From positions 1 through 24,863 of the IMG/VR virus record IMGVR_UViG_3300009785_000084: a stretch of 24,863 bases of DNA; one strand, given 5' to 3'. The position numbers and the translations under genes are program-made. Each line of letters opens with the position of its first letter. Position 1 is the first letter of the stretch. The stretch comes from a virus. The notes below the pieces were generated by a model. It ran no database searches and had not been told where the DNA came from. It worked only from the letters and a program-made list of their open reading frames with translations. Shown here in pieces: positions 17,401 through 24,224 of the stretch.

Positions 17401-20400
17401 TCATTAGTAATTGGTTCTTGGACCTCTTCTCCAAACCTATAATCCATTGAAAAATCGGTAAAATTAAATAAAGTTGAATCTTTTTCAATTGTTTTTAATT
17501 CTATGTCTTTCCCATAAAGCTCAGCATCCGTTATCTTAATATTCGGATTAGCTCTATGCACGTATTGAAATTTACCATCCTTTTGAGAAAACACATCATA
17601 ATCTCCAGATATGCCACTTGCTATTTTTTGGCCACTTATTTCCGCACTATCATCAGTTGTTATAAATATTTTATTAGTGTCAAGTGAGTGATCAGCATTT
17701 ACTGGTAAACCCTTTTCTCCTAAATAAACTGGAAAATTAAATGCTCCCTTAAACCTGTTTGACTCAGACTCCGTTAATTCTTTTCCAATATTATATGGTA
17801 TATACGATCCAGTTACCATCGGCAACCTAGTCTCCGCGTAATCCTTCGCTGGCGTGTAAGACCTATACCGTCCTTCTATCGCTCCAGGCTCAAAATCATT
17901 AAGCATATATTCATGGGTCATAGACTCGTACTCAGTTCCGCGGCGCACATCAAAACCAGTGACTTCTGGATAGGCGCATCCGAGAGTATTAGAATCGTCT
18001 AATGACAATACGTTACCGCCCACCGTGAAATATAATTTATGATTTTTTTTAAAATTATTATTAACTAATGGAAATAGTGGATTACCTGCGCTATCTGCAA
18101 AGTTACTAAACTTTATACTGCAAGGATCTAGTAACTTACCATTATGCGGTGGCCCAGAAGATTGTGCTCTAGAGTTTTCATCAAATTTCTTGGCGGTGGC
18201 GGCTGTCAGTACATATCCATTTTGATTATAGTGGGTGGCCGCACCATAAATAGGATATTTTCCTTGGTAATAGTATGCTATTGGGTCTATTATGCTAAAA
18301 GTATGTGTAGGTATCGTATAGTCATACCAAGTGGTCAAGCCTGCATTAGCGCCGACCCAGGGATAATCTGTACTTGTTTCAGTTGCTCCATCAATCGTGT
18401 TACTTATGTCGCTTCCATTATCGCTACCCTCGGCCCACGAATTAACGAATCCGCTTACCCGTGTATTCCTATCGTAGCGTTTTAAACGCCAATAGTATGC
18501 GTCTGAACCCACTGCCTTTTGTTTGTCAAGTAAATTGTCGACATGTCTCACTAGGGTTGGTCCTGGCCCTATCGGAGTGCCACCACTACTCCCGTAATCG
18601 TCTGGCGTCTCATAGATGCTACGCCCATCCAAGTAGTCTCCAGCACGATAACGCGCAATCCATTGTCTCGATCCATTTTTTAGAATTGGTTGCCCATTGC
18701 TATTTGCATATAATCTTACGCTTTCTTTAGTGCTTATAGCTCCATTACTAATTTCCATATCAAAAGTAGCTACTTTATCACAAATGGAATGATCTTCTGT
18801 TTGTTGCTTTAGTCCAAAAAATTTATCAGCAGAAAAGCATATATATCCAAAATCGTTTTTAGGTGTGTATTGATTTGCTAAATTTTCTCCTAAAACTGCA
18901 AGATCATTTAAATGAAACGCGTCATCTATCATTCCAGCTCCTGGATTTGAGTTGTTTTTATAAGCTCTGATTTGGCATCGCCCTGGTTCGCCAGTATGTA
19001 AATATTCTTCATCAAAGGAGTGCCACTCGTCTGCAGGATATTGATCATTTAGTCCTGTTACTCTAATTATATTTTTGTAGTCGGAACTGGAACCCACACC
19101 AGGAGTAATTTTATTGAGCGGTGCAACGCTTTGAATTCGTATAGAATTAATATTAGTATTAGTGGAGGGTAGTAGAAAAGATCCAGTAATTCTGTACTTT
19201 ACTCCTTTTTGAAAAGTCTTTAAATCCTCATAACCGTAACTACCCTCATTATCTCCCCGCTGCTCATAAATATACATGGAGCCCTCGCCTGGGGCTGTAA
19301 AAACATCACTGTGTCTTTGATCATTTAGACCGCCCGTAATCGCTTTACTGCGAGTAACATTCAGTCTTGGCATTATATTATATAGCCCATCTGTTCGATC
19401 ATCGCTCCCAGCTGGGTGATCGCCCACTCTAGGGGCGTTATTAAATGGCTCGGATCTAAAAAATTTATGAGGTTTCCAGTGATCTAATCCAAGATTATTT
19501 ATCTTATTACTTAATACATCTATTAGGGGTTCTTTTAATCCTTGCGGGTGCGTGTTTGTAGCAAATTCGTTTACAAATTTGGAAGGACGTCCATTTTCAA
19601 AAACACTGGCTGTAGATCTATTACTCATATAAGGCAATTGATAGTCCCCAAAGCCCAGTGCCGCTGCGCAATAATACAATACAGACCTGCGTTGATCGTC
19701 GTTCCGAGGCGCAGTCGTGGAGAAGTGTATATAATTAATCATGGCTCTTGAACAAAAGATTTGGCCCAACCTTCCCTGTTCGTTTACTGATTGACCATGG
19801 TTATAACTTCCTTGGTATACTACTGGTTTACTTTCTGGAAAGCTCCAAGCGCTCTCCATGTTCCAATTACTAACGAGCACATCTGGAAAGTACAATTTTT
19901 GAACATTGTAGGGCGATTTTCTGAACCCAAATCCCGCTCTATAATAACTCATATAATTATCGGCGCATGAGTGGGCAATCGCAAACTTTCTCCAATTCAA
20001 GTAAGACATAGAACCATCGGCCCTATACCGATGACCAATGTTACTCATGATATATGTGTCCATGGGATACATGAAATGAAGGGGCTGACCATTGCCTTGC
20101 GTGATATTTGGATCTAGCGTCATTTTTTCGACAAGTATATTTTCTAATTTATTCTTGTCTGTAATAACCAACTGACGTCTTGTACTTCCCATAGATGCAT
20201 CGTTGATGGGTAGCATATAAGTGGGCTTAGGAATAGGCTCTCTATGATTAAATCTTTTTACCAAATCCTGTTCGTATTCATTTATTTTTCCACTTACAAA
20301 ATGTTCCACATGGTGGGTTGCCACATCCATTTTAGCTACTGTTAAGGGTTCAGTTCTTGTCGCTGTTGATTTAGGCTCTTCTACAACCGTCCCGTCAAGA

Positions 20401-20684
20401 TATGTGGCTTCTAATGGGCCGCAACTTTCTCCTTTTTGATTTACAAAACCTTCTATTGGGCCATCAGAAACCAAATCACAACTAGTAAGTTTAGCGGTCG
20501 ATAGTTTTAAATCAGATCCAAGCGGGGTGCTTAATCTCGTAAATTGGCCGACTATGGAATCTGCATTAGCCTGCAGTCTAACCGCTCGCCTTTTATCGTT
20601 CGAAGCCGACAAGCTACCAAAAAGAGCACCCCTCACAGAAAATTTACTGTAATTTTTATATTTTTTTAAAATATATTCTTTCAT
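14403..20684 (-). CDS. Tail tip / host-specificity protein J, first copy (J1), 2093 residues
   Basis: A giant lambda gpJ-type tail hub protein. The N-terminus carries CDLVSDGPIEGFVNQKGE. A region at about 480-600 resembles a galactose-binding-fold carbohydrate module (GVKYRITGSFLLPSTNTN near its start, ending with a DDAFHLNDLAVL strand). ATETSTDYPWV near 772 and WMNDVPLDVDTIDCTHIVKR near 1175 match the second J. The core block starts near 1388 (YNGDWDGTFKLAWSDNPAWI, INIFNLYKIGRYCDAVDSNG, LEPRFSCNI). A discoidin/F5-8C-like module, absent from the second J, is inserted at about 1700-1810 (NYLTVDFGSAKDISQIQVEM, KKLRILASNDPSFNTF). A fibronectin-III-like stretch ends the chain. The ATG overlaps the upstream stop by one base (TAATG). 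Parts of the gene are visibly richer in G+C than its neighbours (34 of 60 at 18541-18600), suggesting acquired domains. Confidence 0.9.
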   Translation of the reverse strand: MKEYILKKYKNYSKFSVRGALFGSLSASNDKRRAVRLQANADSIVGQFTRLSTPLGSDLKLSTAKLTSCDLVSDGPIEGFVNQKGESCGPLEATYLDGTVVEEPKSTATRTEPLTVAKMDVATHHVEHFVSGKINEYEQDLVKRFNHREPIPKPTYMLPINDASMGSTRRQLVITDKNKLENILVEKMTLDPNITQGNGQPLHFMYPMDTYIMSNIGHRYRADGSMSYLNWRKFAIAHSCADNYMSYYRAGFGFRKSPYNVQKLYFPDVLVSNWNMESAWSFPESKPVVYQGSYNHGQSVNEQGRLGQIFCSRAMINYIHFSTTAPRNDDQRRSVLYYCAAALGFGDYQLPYMSNRSTASVFENGRPSKFVNEFATNTHPQGLKEPLIDVLSNKINNLGLDHWKPHKFFRSEPFNNAPRVGDHPAGSDDRTDGLYNIMPRLNVTRSKAITGGLNDQRHSDVFTAPGEGSMYIYEQRGDNEGSYGYEDLKTFQKGVKYRITGSFLLPSTNTNINSIRIQSVAPLNKITPGVGSSSDYKNIIRVTGLNDQYPADEWHSFDEEYLHTGEPGRCQIRAYKNNSNPGAGMIDDAFHLNDLAVLGENLANQYTPKNDFGYICFSADKFFGLKQQTEDHSICDKVATFDMEISNGAISTKESVRLYANSNGQPILKNGSRQWIARYRAGDYLDGRSIYETPDDYGSSGGTPIGPGPTLVRHVDNLLDKQKAVGSDAYYWRLKRYDRNTRVSGFVNSWAEGSDNGSDISNTIDGATETSTDYPWVGANAGLTTWYDYTIPTHTFSIIDPIAYYYQGKYPIYGAATHYNQNGYVLTAATAKKFDENSRAQSSGPPHNGKLLDPCSIKFSNFADSAGNPLFPLVNNNFKKNHKLYFTVGGNVLSLDDSNTLGCAYPEVTGFDVRRGTEYESMTHEYMLNDFEPGAIEGRYRSYTPAKDYAETRLPMVTGSYIPYNIGKELTESESNRFKGAFNFPVYLGEKGLPVNADHSLDTNKIFITTDDSAEISGQKIASGISGDYDVFSQKDGKFQYVHRANPNIKITDAELYGKDIELKTIEKDSTLFNFTDFSMDYRFGEEVQEPITNESRTSTDYNKSIFGPTNSRDKTDPHLKEINRTQTTSDPTALGTTIDRLGDYGMRKYSAVEGTASTDLQSDGTLQSDWMNDVPLDVDTIDCTHIVKRKDVDCVTVTFIIERLYQDILTELSVLDSSVKQDATQINFSVFVSFDGVPESIFPAQETQISHFGIVTSFFATDSDQITLPSYNEIVDDYPNEDINSLCNQFPRKVVIRKNDFETNSVRIGRAARVYQVTEVIKERFSYPFSAILKTSIDARTFQTPPNKQYQLRLKKILVPSNYFPLSPDKRDARFVEDASSLGTRVIYNGDWDGTFKLAWSDNPAWILYDLMTNQRYGIGNRIDDLEDINIFNLYKIGRYCDAVDSNGHFVGLDNGLGGLEPRFSCNIMLDSENNAFETIKDISSVFNGMAFWANGSLDFFADQPKETMMVFNNGNVFDGIFNYQTTDKSALFNVADVVYLDKKDDYTAKKETVIDEDGMRQNGLKRRTVTAKGATSRSQARRLGRYILYSNKLEREIVNFKTSSQGLMVSIGDIIEVQDELKTFEPSYAEILQKDFGDQTFAGQGSFRYFKFLGTNSDNTATTDQQSIKEITLIDTNGKSFPETNFQSNGSDYVAGDGTTLEIGPYVRDGLTVTAGYSNSSTYGPHQAFGGSNMWWTLGLSSAAGYDASDNYLTVDFGSAKDISQIQVEMSSYHGAKKLRILASNDPSFNTFTVFGEVIDIADTSDNQNLTVNAGRKIKVSADSSTSDSSLTYPSIKSLTIENRPNVNSILNNHSGAYVIMSTGQDKLVDLYNHVGNGGTIGSQELDDMYIPQVRKLKITGVEDLSSKIKIGIDDTDGYFSDVQVGTLINLDLTNRVPQQYRVLTIQPEDTNLYAISATEYRKEKFDLIEKPTDFTLDETEPYNVGIPENTIKTITQPHGFSTELVNTEYAQKINFTISGDLDGNETIYNINVVHPNGTTNTRRIAKQDVVQNNKFITTGSFDDINVYGTYSFEITSVDVESADSRKIFNG

Positions 20685-21373
20685 TAAAATGTTCTATATA
20701 ATTCAGATACAGAGCTACCAAAAGAGTTTTGTATTTTTAATAAAGCATTTGTTCTATTAGATTTAAATCTTCTTTGTAGTTGAGCGTCTAAATGTAATTC
20801 AAAGTTTGTAACAGAAGTCCCGATAACATAAGACCCCACCCTCAATCTTCCATATACAATAGGTATAGCTCTGCCCTGTGTAGACACATTGCTTGGATTT
20901 TGAAAAAGAAAGGATGAATTTTTTATAGACGCTTTAATACTTGATTCTCTCGGCTCGTTTTCTGGTATAGGCGTTAGCAAATACATAATACCAGCAATAA
21001 GCAAACCCACACCTAATGCTATAAAAAATGCAGATACGGCGACACTCAAGCCCCCAAAAACACCAATACCAATAGCAGCAACTCCAAGGACTACTGCGAA
21101 AGCAGGCCCGTAACCAATTAGACAAGGAACTAAATCCACTTGTTCAATTTTCTTTTCGCTTTGCATTAATTCAAATGCGTTTTTTGATTTACCATCTAAT
21201 ATTATTTCGTAGTGTCCTCCAGCTTTAGCATTATCAATAATATGCTTTCTAAATCCAGGGAAAATAGCATCTAAAGCATGGACCACATCTATAGGTTTTT
21301 TTATATTTGCAAATTCAAAAGACTCTCCGTAAATTTTTTGGAGTTTGCCATGTAGTTTGATTTTTGTCTTCAT
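20684..21373 (-). CDS. Tail assembly protein I-like, second copy (I2)
   Basis: A 229-residue lambda gpI-type tail assembly protein. Residues 1-85 are a ubiquitin-like N-part (KIKLHGKLQKIYGESFEFAN). A long hydrophobic, Gly/Ala-rich segment (about 92-135) ends in YLLTPIPENEP. Then comes the conserved part SFLFQNPSNVSTQGRAIPIV with YGRLRVGSYVIG. The first I protein shares TPIPENEP and the YGxLRVGS motif, so they are paralogs. The C-terminus (SELYRTF) differs. Its ATG overlaps the upstream stop (TAATG) and is preceded, at a 6-base gap, by AGGAGGAGG lying in the upstream gene's poly-glycine codons. In lambda, gpI is needed for tail-tip assembly and is not abundant in virions. The role of a second copy beside a second J is inferred as J-specific chaperoning. 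Confidence 0.82.
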   Translation of the reverse strand: MKTKIKLHGKLQKIYGESFEFANIKKPIDVVHALDAIFPGFRKHIIDNAKAGGHYEIILDGKSKNAFELMQSEKKIEQVDLVPCLIGYGPAFAVVLGVAAIGIGVFGGLSVAVSAFFIALGVGLLIAGIMYLLTPIPENEPRESSIKASIKNSSFLFQNPSNVSTQGRAIPIVYGRLRVGSYVIGTSVTNFELHLDAQLQRRFKSNRTNALLKIQNSFGSSVSELYRTF

Positions 21374-21960
21374 TAGTAGCCTCCTCCTCCGCCGCCGCCG
21401 CCGCCAGCACCACCCGACGAGGTTGAGCTTCCGCCAGTTGAAGATGATGTATTTCTATCAATAGCCTCAATTAAAGTTTCCGTTACTCTAGATCCAACTC
21501 TAAGTTCTCCATACCCAACTGGGACGTTACTATATTGAGATGTAAAATTACCTTTAGATGCGAAAAAGAAAGATTTTCCGCCTAACTGAGCTACCATTGC
21601 TTGCGGTTCATTTTCTGGAATTGGAGTCATTAAATATTGTATGCCAGCCATAACCAATCCAATTGCTAAGTTTACTGCAAAAGCAATACCTACTGGCCCA
21701 GAACCCCCGACAAAAGGAACAATATCTATTGTTTCAATTTCTCTTTTGTTTGAAGCTTGATTTGCGTTTTCGACTAACTCTCCATCAACTATAAATTGGT
21801 ATAAATGATTTCTTTCGGCTTCTCTAAGAAAGAAATTTTTAAAACCATCATAGTTAGCATCGATAGCCAAGATAGCGTCTACTGGTTTAGCGATGTTCGC
21901 CATTTTAAAGTGGGGCTTAAATTTTCTTGCAACTAATCCGTGTAACCTTATTTCTGTCAT
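21373..21960 (-). CDS. Tail assembly protein I-like, first copy (I1), poly-Gly tail
   Basis: A 195-residue lambda gpI-type protein. It has an N-terminal small domain (TEIRLHGLVARKFKPHFKMA), a hydrophobic segment at about 88-112 ending in YLMTPIPENEP, and the conserved region KSFFFASKGNFTSQYSNVPV followed by YGELRVGSRVTE. The C-terminus is a Ser/Thr/Gly linker ending in nine consecutive Gly and a Tyr. Gly-rich tails of this kind are common in gpI homologues, and the tract here also supplies the ribosome-binding site for the next gene. Its ATG overlaps the stop of the JAB gene by four bases (ATGA). It is one of two I paralogs in tandem. Confidence 0.82.
   Translation of the reverse strand: MTEIRLHGLVARKFKPHFKMANIAKPVDAILAIDANYDGFKNFFLREAERNHLYQFIVDGELVENANQASNKREIETIDIVPFVGGSGPVGIAFAVNLAIGLVMAGIQYLMTPIPENEPQAMVAQLGGKSFFFASKGNFTSQYSNVPVGYGELRVGSRVTETLIEAIDRNTSSSTGGSSTSSGGAGGGGGGGGGY
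21380..21405 (-). repeat. GGC/GGA triplet tract serving as Shine-Dalgarno for I2
   Basis: On the minus strand five GGC codons (21405-21391) are followed by GGAGGAGGAGG (21390-21380), then CTACTA and the ATG of I2 (21373). The tract encodes the poly-glycine tail of I1 and presents an excellent AGGAGG site at a 6-base spacing. Confidence 0.7.
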
Positions 21961-22331
21961 GCTACTTCCTCCCTTAGTTGATTTAGTTGCTCTTGTTTCG
22001 CGTCAGAATGCTCTGGTTCATGAATTCCAAATTTATTATTTTTTGTACAATAGATCAAAAATGGATAACAAATAACATCGGCAGATTTTATATCAAAAGG
22101 TGAAGGATTCTCAGTTCCGTCATTATGGGAATGATAAACAGCTACAATATCGCTATTGTTTTTTATGTAAAGAAATTCCTTTGCTGGTATGTAAAATTGA
22201 TTTTTTTTGTCTTCTGCTCGGTTTTCGCACATGATCAAATCAAGCTCCCCATCTTTATATATAATGAAACCGCAACGCTCTTCGGAAACATCTTTTTCAC
22301 ATTCAAATTCTATTTTTCTTTTTATGCTCAT
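21957..22331 (-). CDS. Tail tip K-like protein, JAB/JAMM domain only
   Basis: A 124-residue MPN/JAMM metalloprotease-fold protein. Visible zinc-site motif: a Glu in SEERCGFII (17 or 18), His67 and His69 in YHSHND, Ser77 and Asp80 in NPSPFD. This matches HxHx7SxxD, so the site looks intact. In lambda, gpK has an N-terminal JAB domain followed by an NlpC/P60 peptidase. Here the chain stops after JAB, so peptidoglycan cleavage by P60 is missing or encoded elsewhere. The position between L and I is the canonical one. The start overlaps the L stop by one base (TAATG) and the stop overlaps the next ATG. Confidence 0.85.
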   Translation of the reverse strand: MSIKRKIEFECEKDVSEERCGFIIYKDGELDLIMCENRAEDKKNQFYIPAKEFLYIKNNSDIVAVYHSHNDGTENPSPFDIKSADVICYPFLIYCTKNNKFGIHEPEHSDAKQEQLNQLREEVA

Positions 22332-23374
22332 TAGTAAGAATATTTTTCTGTTCCTGGAAATCCACCATAAGGAAGATTTTTATTATTATTCACGCCACCT
22401 AAATCATCGTTAGCATATCTTAATCTGCAGCCAAATAATTTCTTAGAACATTCGTCTTTAATCCATAAGTCTGGCCTATCTTCTGGTCTTGCACCAGCAG
22501 CTGATGTATGGGCGCTTTTGCATATATAGTAAACTGGGTGTTGCTGATAGTAATTTGATGTAAGCCCTTGCCCTTCACTTACCCTATCGCTAAGCGTGAA
22601 AATATAATCCGCTACTTCGTAAGATTTGTCAGCTTCCCATAGCCCTTCTGGAGTTATTAAAGTATCTACACTAGTAGAGCTCGCCGTCACAGGAAATAAA
22701 TCGCCATTTAATGAAAAATTAGTTCCAGCACCAGTGACAAATGACTGGTCATTTGCGGTAGCTATCGGCCTATCATGCCCTGGCTCGGTTTTGTTGTATC
22801 CATACCTACATCCAAATCCTCTGTAAATCCAAGAACAGTACCTTGCCGAAATTTTTCTAGATGGGATTTCTATATTTTCAAGCTCCAAACTAGAAACTAA
22901 TTCAAACTCAACTGCGAGTTTATTTTCAGACATTTTTCTAGAAATGAAATACTTGTCGTCTGGCATTCTAGCATTAGGGTTCGCAGTTCCCCATGGATTT
23001 TGATTATTAGGAAAGTTTGCATCGTCTATAAATTTTAAAAATGTTCTTTTTCTTACCACTTTTGCACCATTCAAGTTATCAAAACGCCTCAAAAGGGAAG
23101 AAATATAAAGCCCTGCGTTAGAGACCTTTACTACAGGTCTAGGCAATCTCTGGTCACCCAATAAATCAAACCCCTGCGCTTCTGCTGGAATTGGCAAATA
23201 CTCTTGGCCATCAAAGATAATTGGCCCTCCAATGCCATTAGTTCCTCCATGAAAATTGATTTGGGCTTGAGAATCTTTCTGGTAATTGTAATATAATGTA
23301 AATAATTCCAACAGTGCCGTCGGTTCTACATCAAAAATAGCTCTTGCAAAAGCTTGATTTATTCCATTTGCCAT
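22331..23374 (-). CDS. Minor tail protein L (Fe-S type) with inserted carbohydrate-binding-like module
   Basis: A 347-residue lambda gpL-type tail tip protein. Cys180 and Cys189 (ARYCSWIYRGFGC) plus Cys309 and Cys316 (ECSKKLFGC) have the same pair spacings (9 and 7) as the four Fe-S ligands reported for lambda gpL. The C-terminal GGFPG motif is also typical. Between the Cys pairs lie about 120 residues instead of about 20. This insert includes WEADKSYEVADYIF and YYICKSAHTSAAGARPEDRP before DLW, which resembles a CBM5/12-like fold, with an extra Cys285. It is the first gene of the minus-strand tail unit. It has no Shine-Dalgarno; its ATG is preceded by GTGTAATATAATAC. Confidence 0.87.
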   Translation of the reverse strand: MANGINQAFARAIFDVEPTALLELFTLYYNYQKDSQAQINFHGGTNGIGGPIIFDGQEYLPIPAEAQGFDLLGDQRLPRPVVKVSNAGLYISSLLRRFDNLNGAKVVRKRTFLKFIDDANFPNNQNPWGTANPNARMPDDKYFISRKMSENKLAVEFELVSSLELENIEIPSRKISARYCSWIYRGFGCRYGYNKTEPGHDRPIATANDQSFVTGAGTNFSLNGDLFPVTASSTSVDTLITPEGLWEADKSYEVADYIFTLSDRVSEGQGLTSNYYQQHPVYYICKSAHTSAAGARPEDRPDLWIKDECSKKLFGCRLRYANDDLGGVNNNKNLPYGGFPGTEKYSY

Positions 23375-23388
23375 GTATTATATTACAC
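23375..23388 (-). promoter_or_regulatory. Start-proximal promoter-like box before the tail operon
   Basis: GTGTAATATAATAC on the minus strand sits directly before the L ATG and contains a perfect TATAAT ending two bases before it. It shares its first ten bases and its spacing to the ATG with the box at 3107-3120. Read on the plus strand it gives TATTAT/TATATT and could also drive the divergent gene at 23408. Confidence 0.5.
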
Positions 23389-23407
23389 CCAAAAGACACA
23401 AATTAAA

Positions 23408-23908
23408 ATGAAGTTGAAAAACATTTCTTACAGAAAATATGAACCTAAAGATTTTGAGAAGCTTTTTAAGCTATTTCTTAAGTTCCAGTCAAAGGTTAAG
23501 TTGACCCAGTACGATCATTTAGGTAAAAATCAAAGCATTCAGTTTCTTCTTCCATATTTGGCTGGCGAATTAAAAAAACTACTAAAAGACCATAAATATC
23601 ATTATATTTTACAAAATAACGAAAATAATGAAATTATTGGTTACGCCTGTTTAGACGACAGTATTATTATGGACGGGCAGATTGATTTGATCTTGCTTTT
23701 TAAAGATGAAGACATCACATATGATAAAATTTTCAAATACATACTTTTTTTAGGTCTTAAAAAAGAGTTCGAAGACAAAAGAATTTTTGCTGTTTTAACT
23801 CAAAGAGACAGGTTTGATACATATTTCGAGTTTATAAAAAGGCTTTTCCCAGTTTATGTTATGCGCAAAGATTCTTTCGGAAAAGTATATATAGAAATTT
23901 TAGTATGA
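23408..23908 (+). CDS. Possible GNAT-fold acetyltransferase-like protein
   Basis: 166 residues from ATG 23408 (MKLKNISYRKYEPKDFEKL). The longer reading from 23354 would run through the divergent promoter and into the L gene, so I reject it. The order of elements suits a GNAT N-acetyltransferase: a first strand and helix (YRKYEPKDFEKLFKLFLKF), a central hairpin (HYILQNNENNEIIGYACLDD), a strand GQIDLILLF, then helix and strand (KRIFAVLTQRD). However, the acetyl-CoA pyrophosphate loop (Q/RxxGxG/A) is not visible; KDEDITYDKIF stands in its place. It may be a degenerate GNAT or an unrelated alpha/beta protein. It heads the short plus-strand cluster, divergent from the tail operon, with no Shine-Dalgarno. 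Confidence 0.4.
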   Translation: MKLKNISYRKYEPKDFEKLFKLFLKFQSKVKLTQYDHLGKNQSIQFLLPYLAGELKKLLKDHKYHYILQNNENNEIIGYACLDDSIIMDGQIDLILLFKDEDITYDKIFKYILFLGLKKEFEDKRIFAVLTQRDRFDTYFEFIKRLFPVYVMRKDSFGKVYIEILV

Positions 23909-23946
23909 GAGTATGTGTAAAGATTATCTTTCATATATAAATAATT

Positions 23947-24174
23947 ATGATCATTTTGTATAAAAATAATAATAAATGTTTTGTTCAACGCGGTGAACCG
24001 TACTTAAGTTTGGATGAAGAAGAAGACAACTTATCAGATCTTATCTTTGCGAAAGTTGTTGCGAGCAGTGAATATGAATCGTTAGATAATGAAATGTCCC
24101 CAATTTTAGAGATAACACAAGACTTAGAAGACCCAGAAGGGGAGCTCGAAGATCTCCCAGAAGAAGACGATTGA
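23947..24174 (+). CDS. Small, extremely acidic protein
   Basis: 75 residues with 23 Asp/Glu against 4 Lys/Arg. The N-terminus is ordinary (MIILYKNNNKCFVQRGEPYL), then come acidic stretches (LDEEEDNLSDL, and a tail of EDPEGELEDLPEEDD type). No domain is recognised. Small acidic phage proteins can mimic DNA or inhibit host enzymes, but nothing specific supports this here. No Shine-Dalgarno precedes the ATG; TATAAATA at 23936-23943 could act as a -10 region. An imperfect inverted repeat, AAAGATTATCTTT, lies at 23919-23931. Confidence 0.6.
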   Translation: MIILYKNNNKCFVQRGEPYLSLDEEEDNLSDLIFAKVVASSEYESLDNEMSPILEITQDLEDPEGELEDLPEEDD

Positions 24175-24176
24175 AT

Positions 24177-24215
24177 TTGCTGTTAAAGTAAGGATTTATC
24201 TATATTTTGGTGTAA
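24177..24215 (+). promoter_or_regulatory. Candidate promoter with GTGTAA box
   Basis: TTGCTG (24177-24182), an 18-base spacer and TATATT (24201-24206) form a weak sigma-70-like promoter. The GTGTAA motif (24210-24215) seen before other unit-leading genes follows, 15 bases before ATG 24225. Confidence 0.35.
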
Positions 24216-24224
24216 ATGTTATAT

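Noticed and set aside
18144-18730. Two plus-strand ORFs of 113 and 89 codons inside J1
   Set aside because: They lie antisense to a well-supported J gene in a locally G+C-rich stretch where stops are rarer; the proteins have no recognisable order.
8234-23374. Diversity-generating retroelement acting on a J gene
   Set aside because: No reverse transcriptase and no template/variable repeat pair was seen in the window.
23354-23407. Longer N-terminus for the GNAT-like gene
   Set aside because: It would overlap the L coding start and the divergent promoter, and the extra residues do not resemble the family.
23936-23943. TATAAATA as a T4-type late promoter
   Set aside because: Only one copy was noticed, in very AT-rich DNA, and no T4-like late sigma gene is in view; chance is likely.
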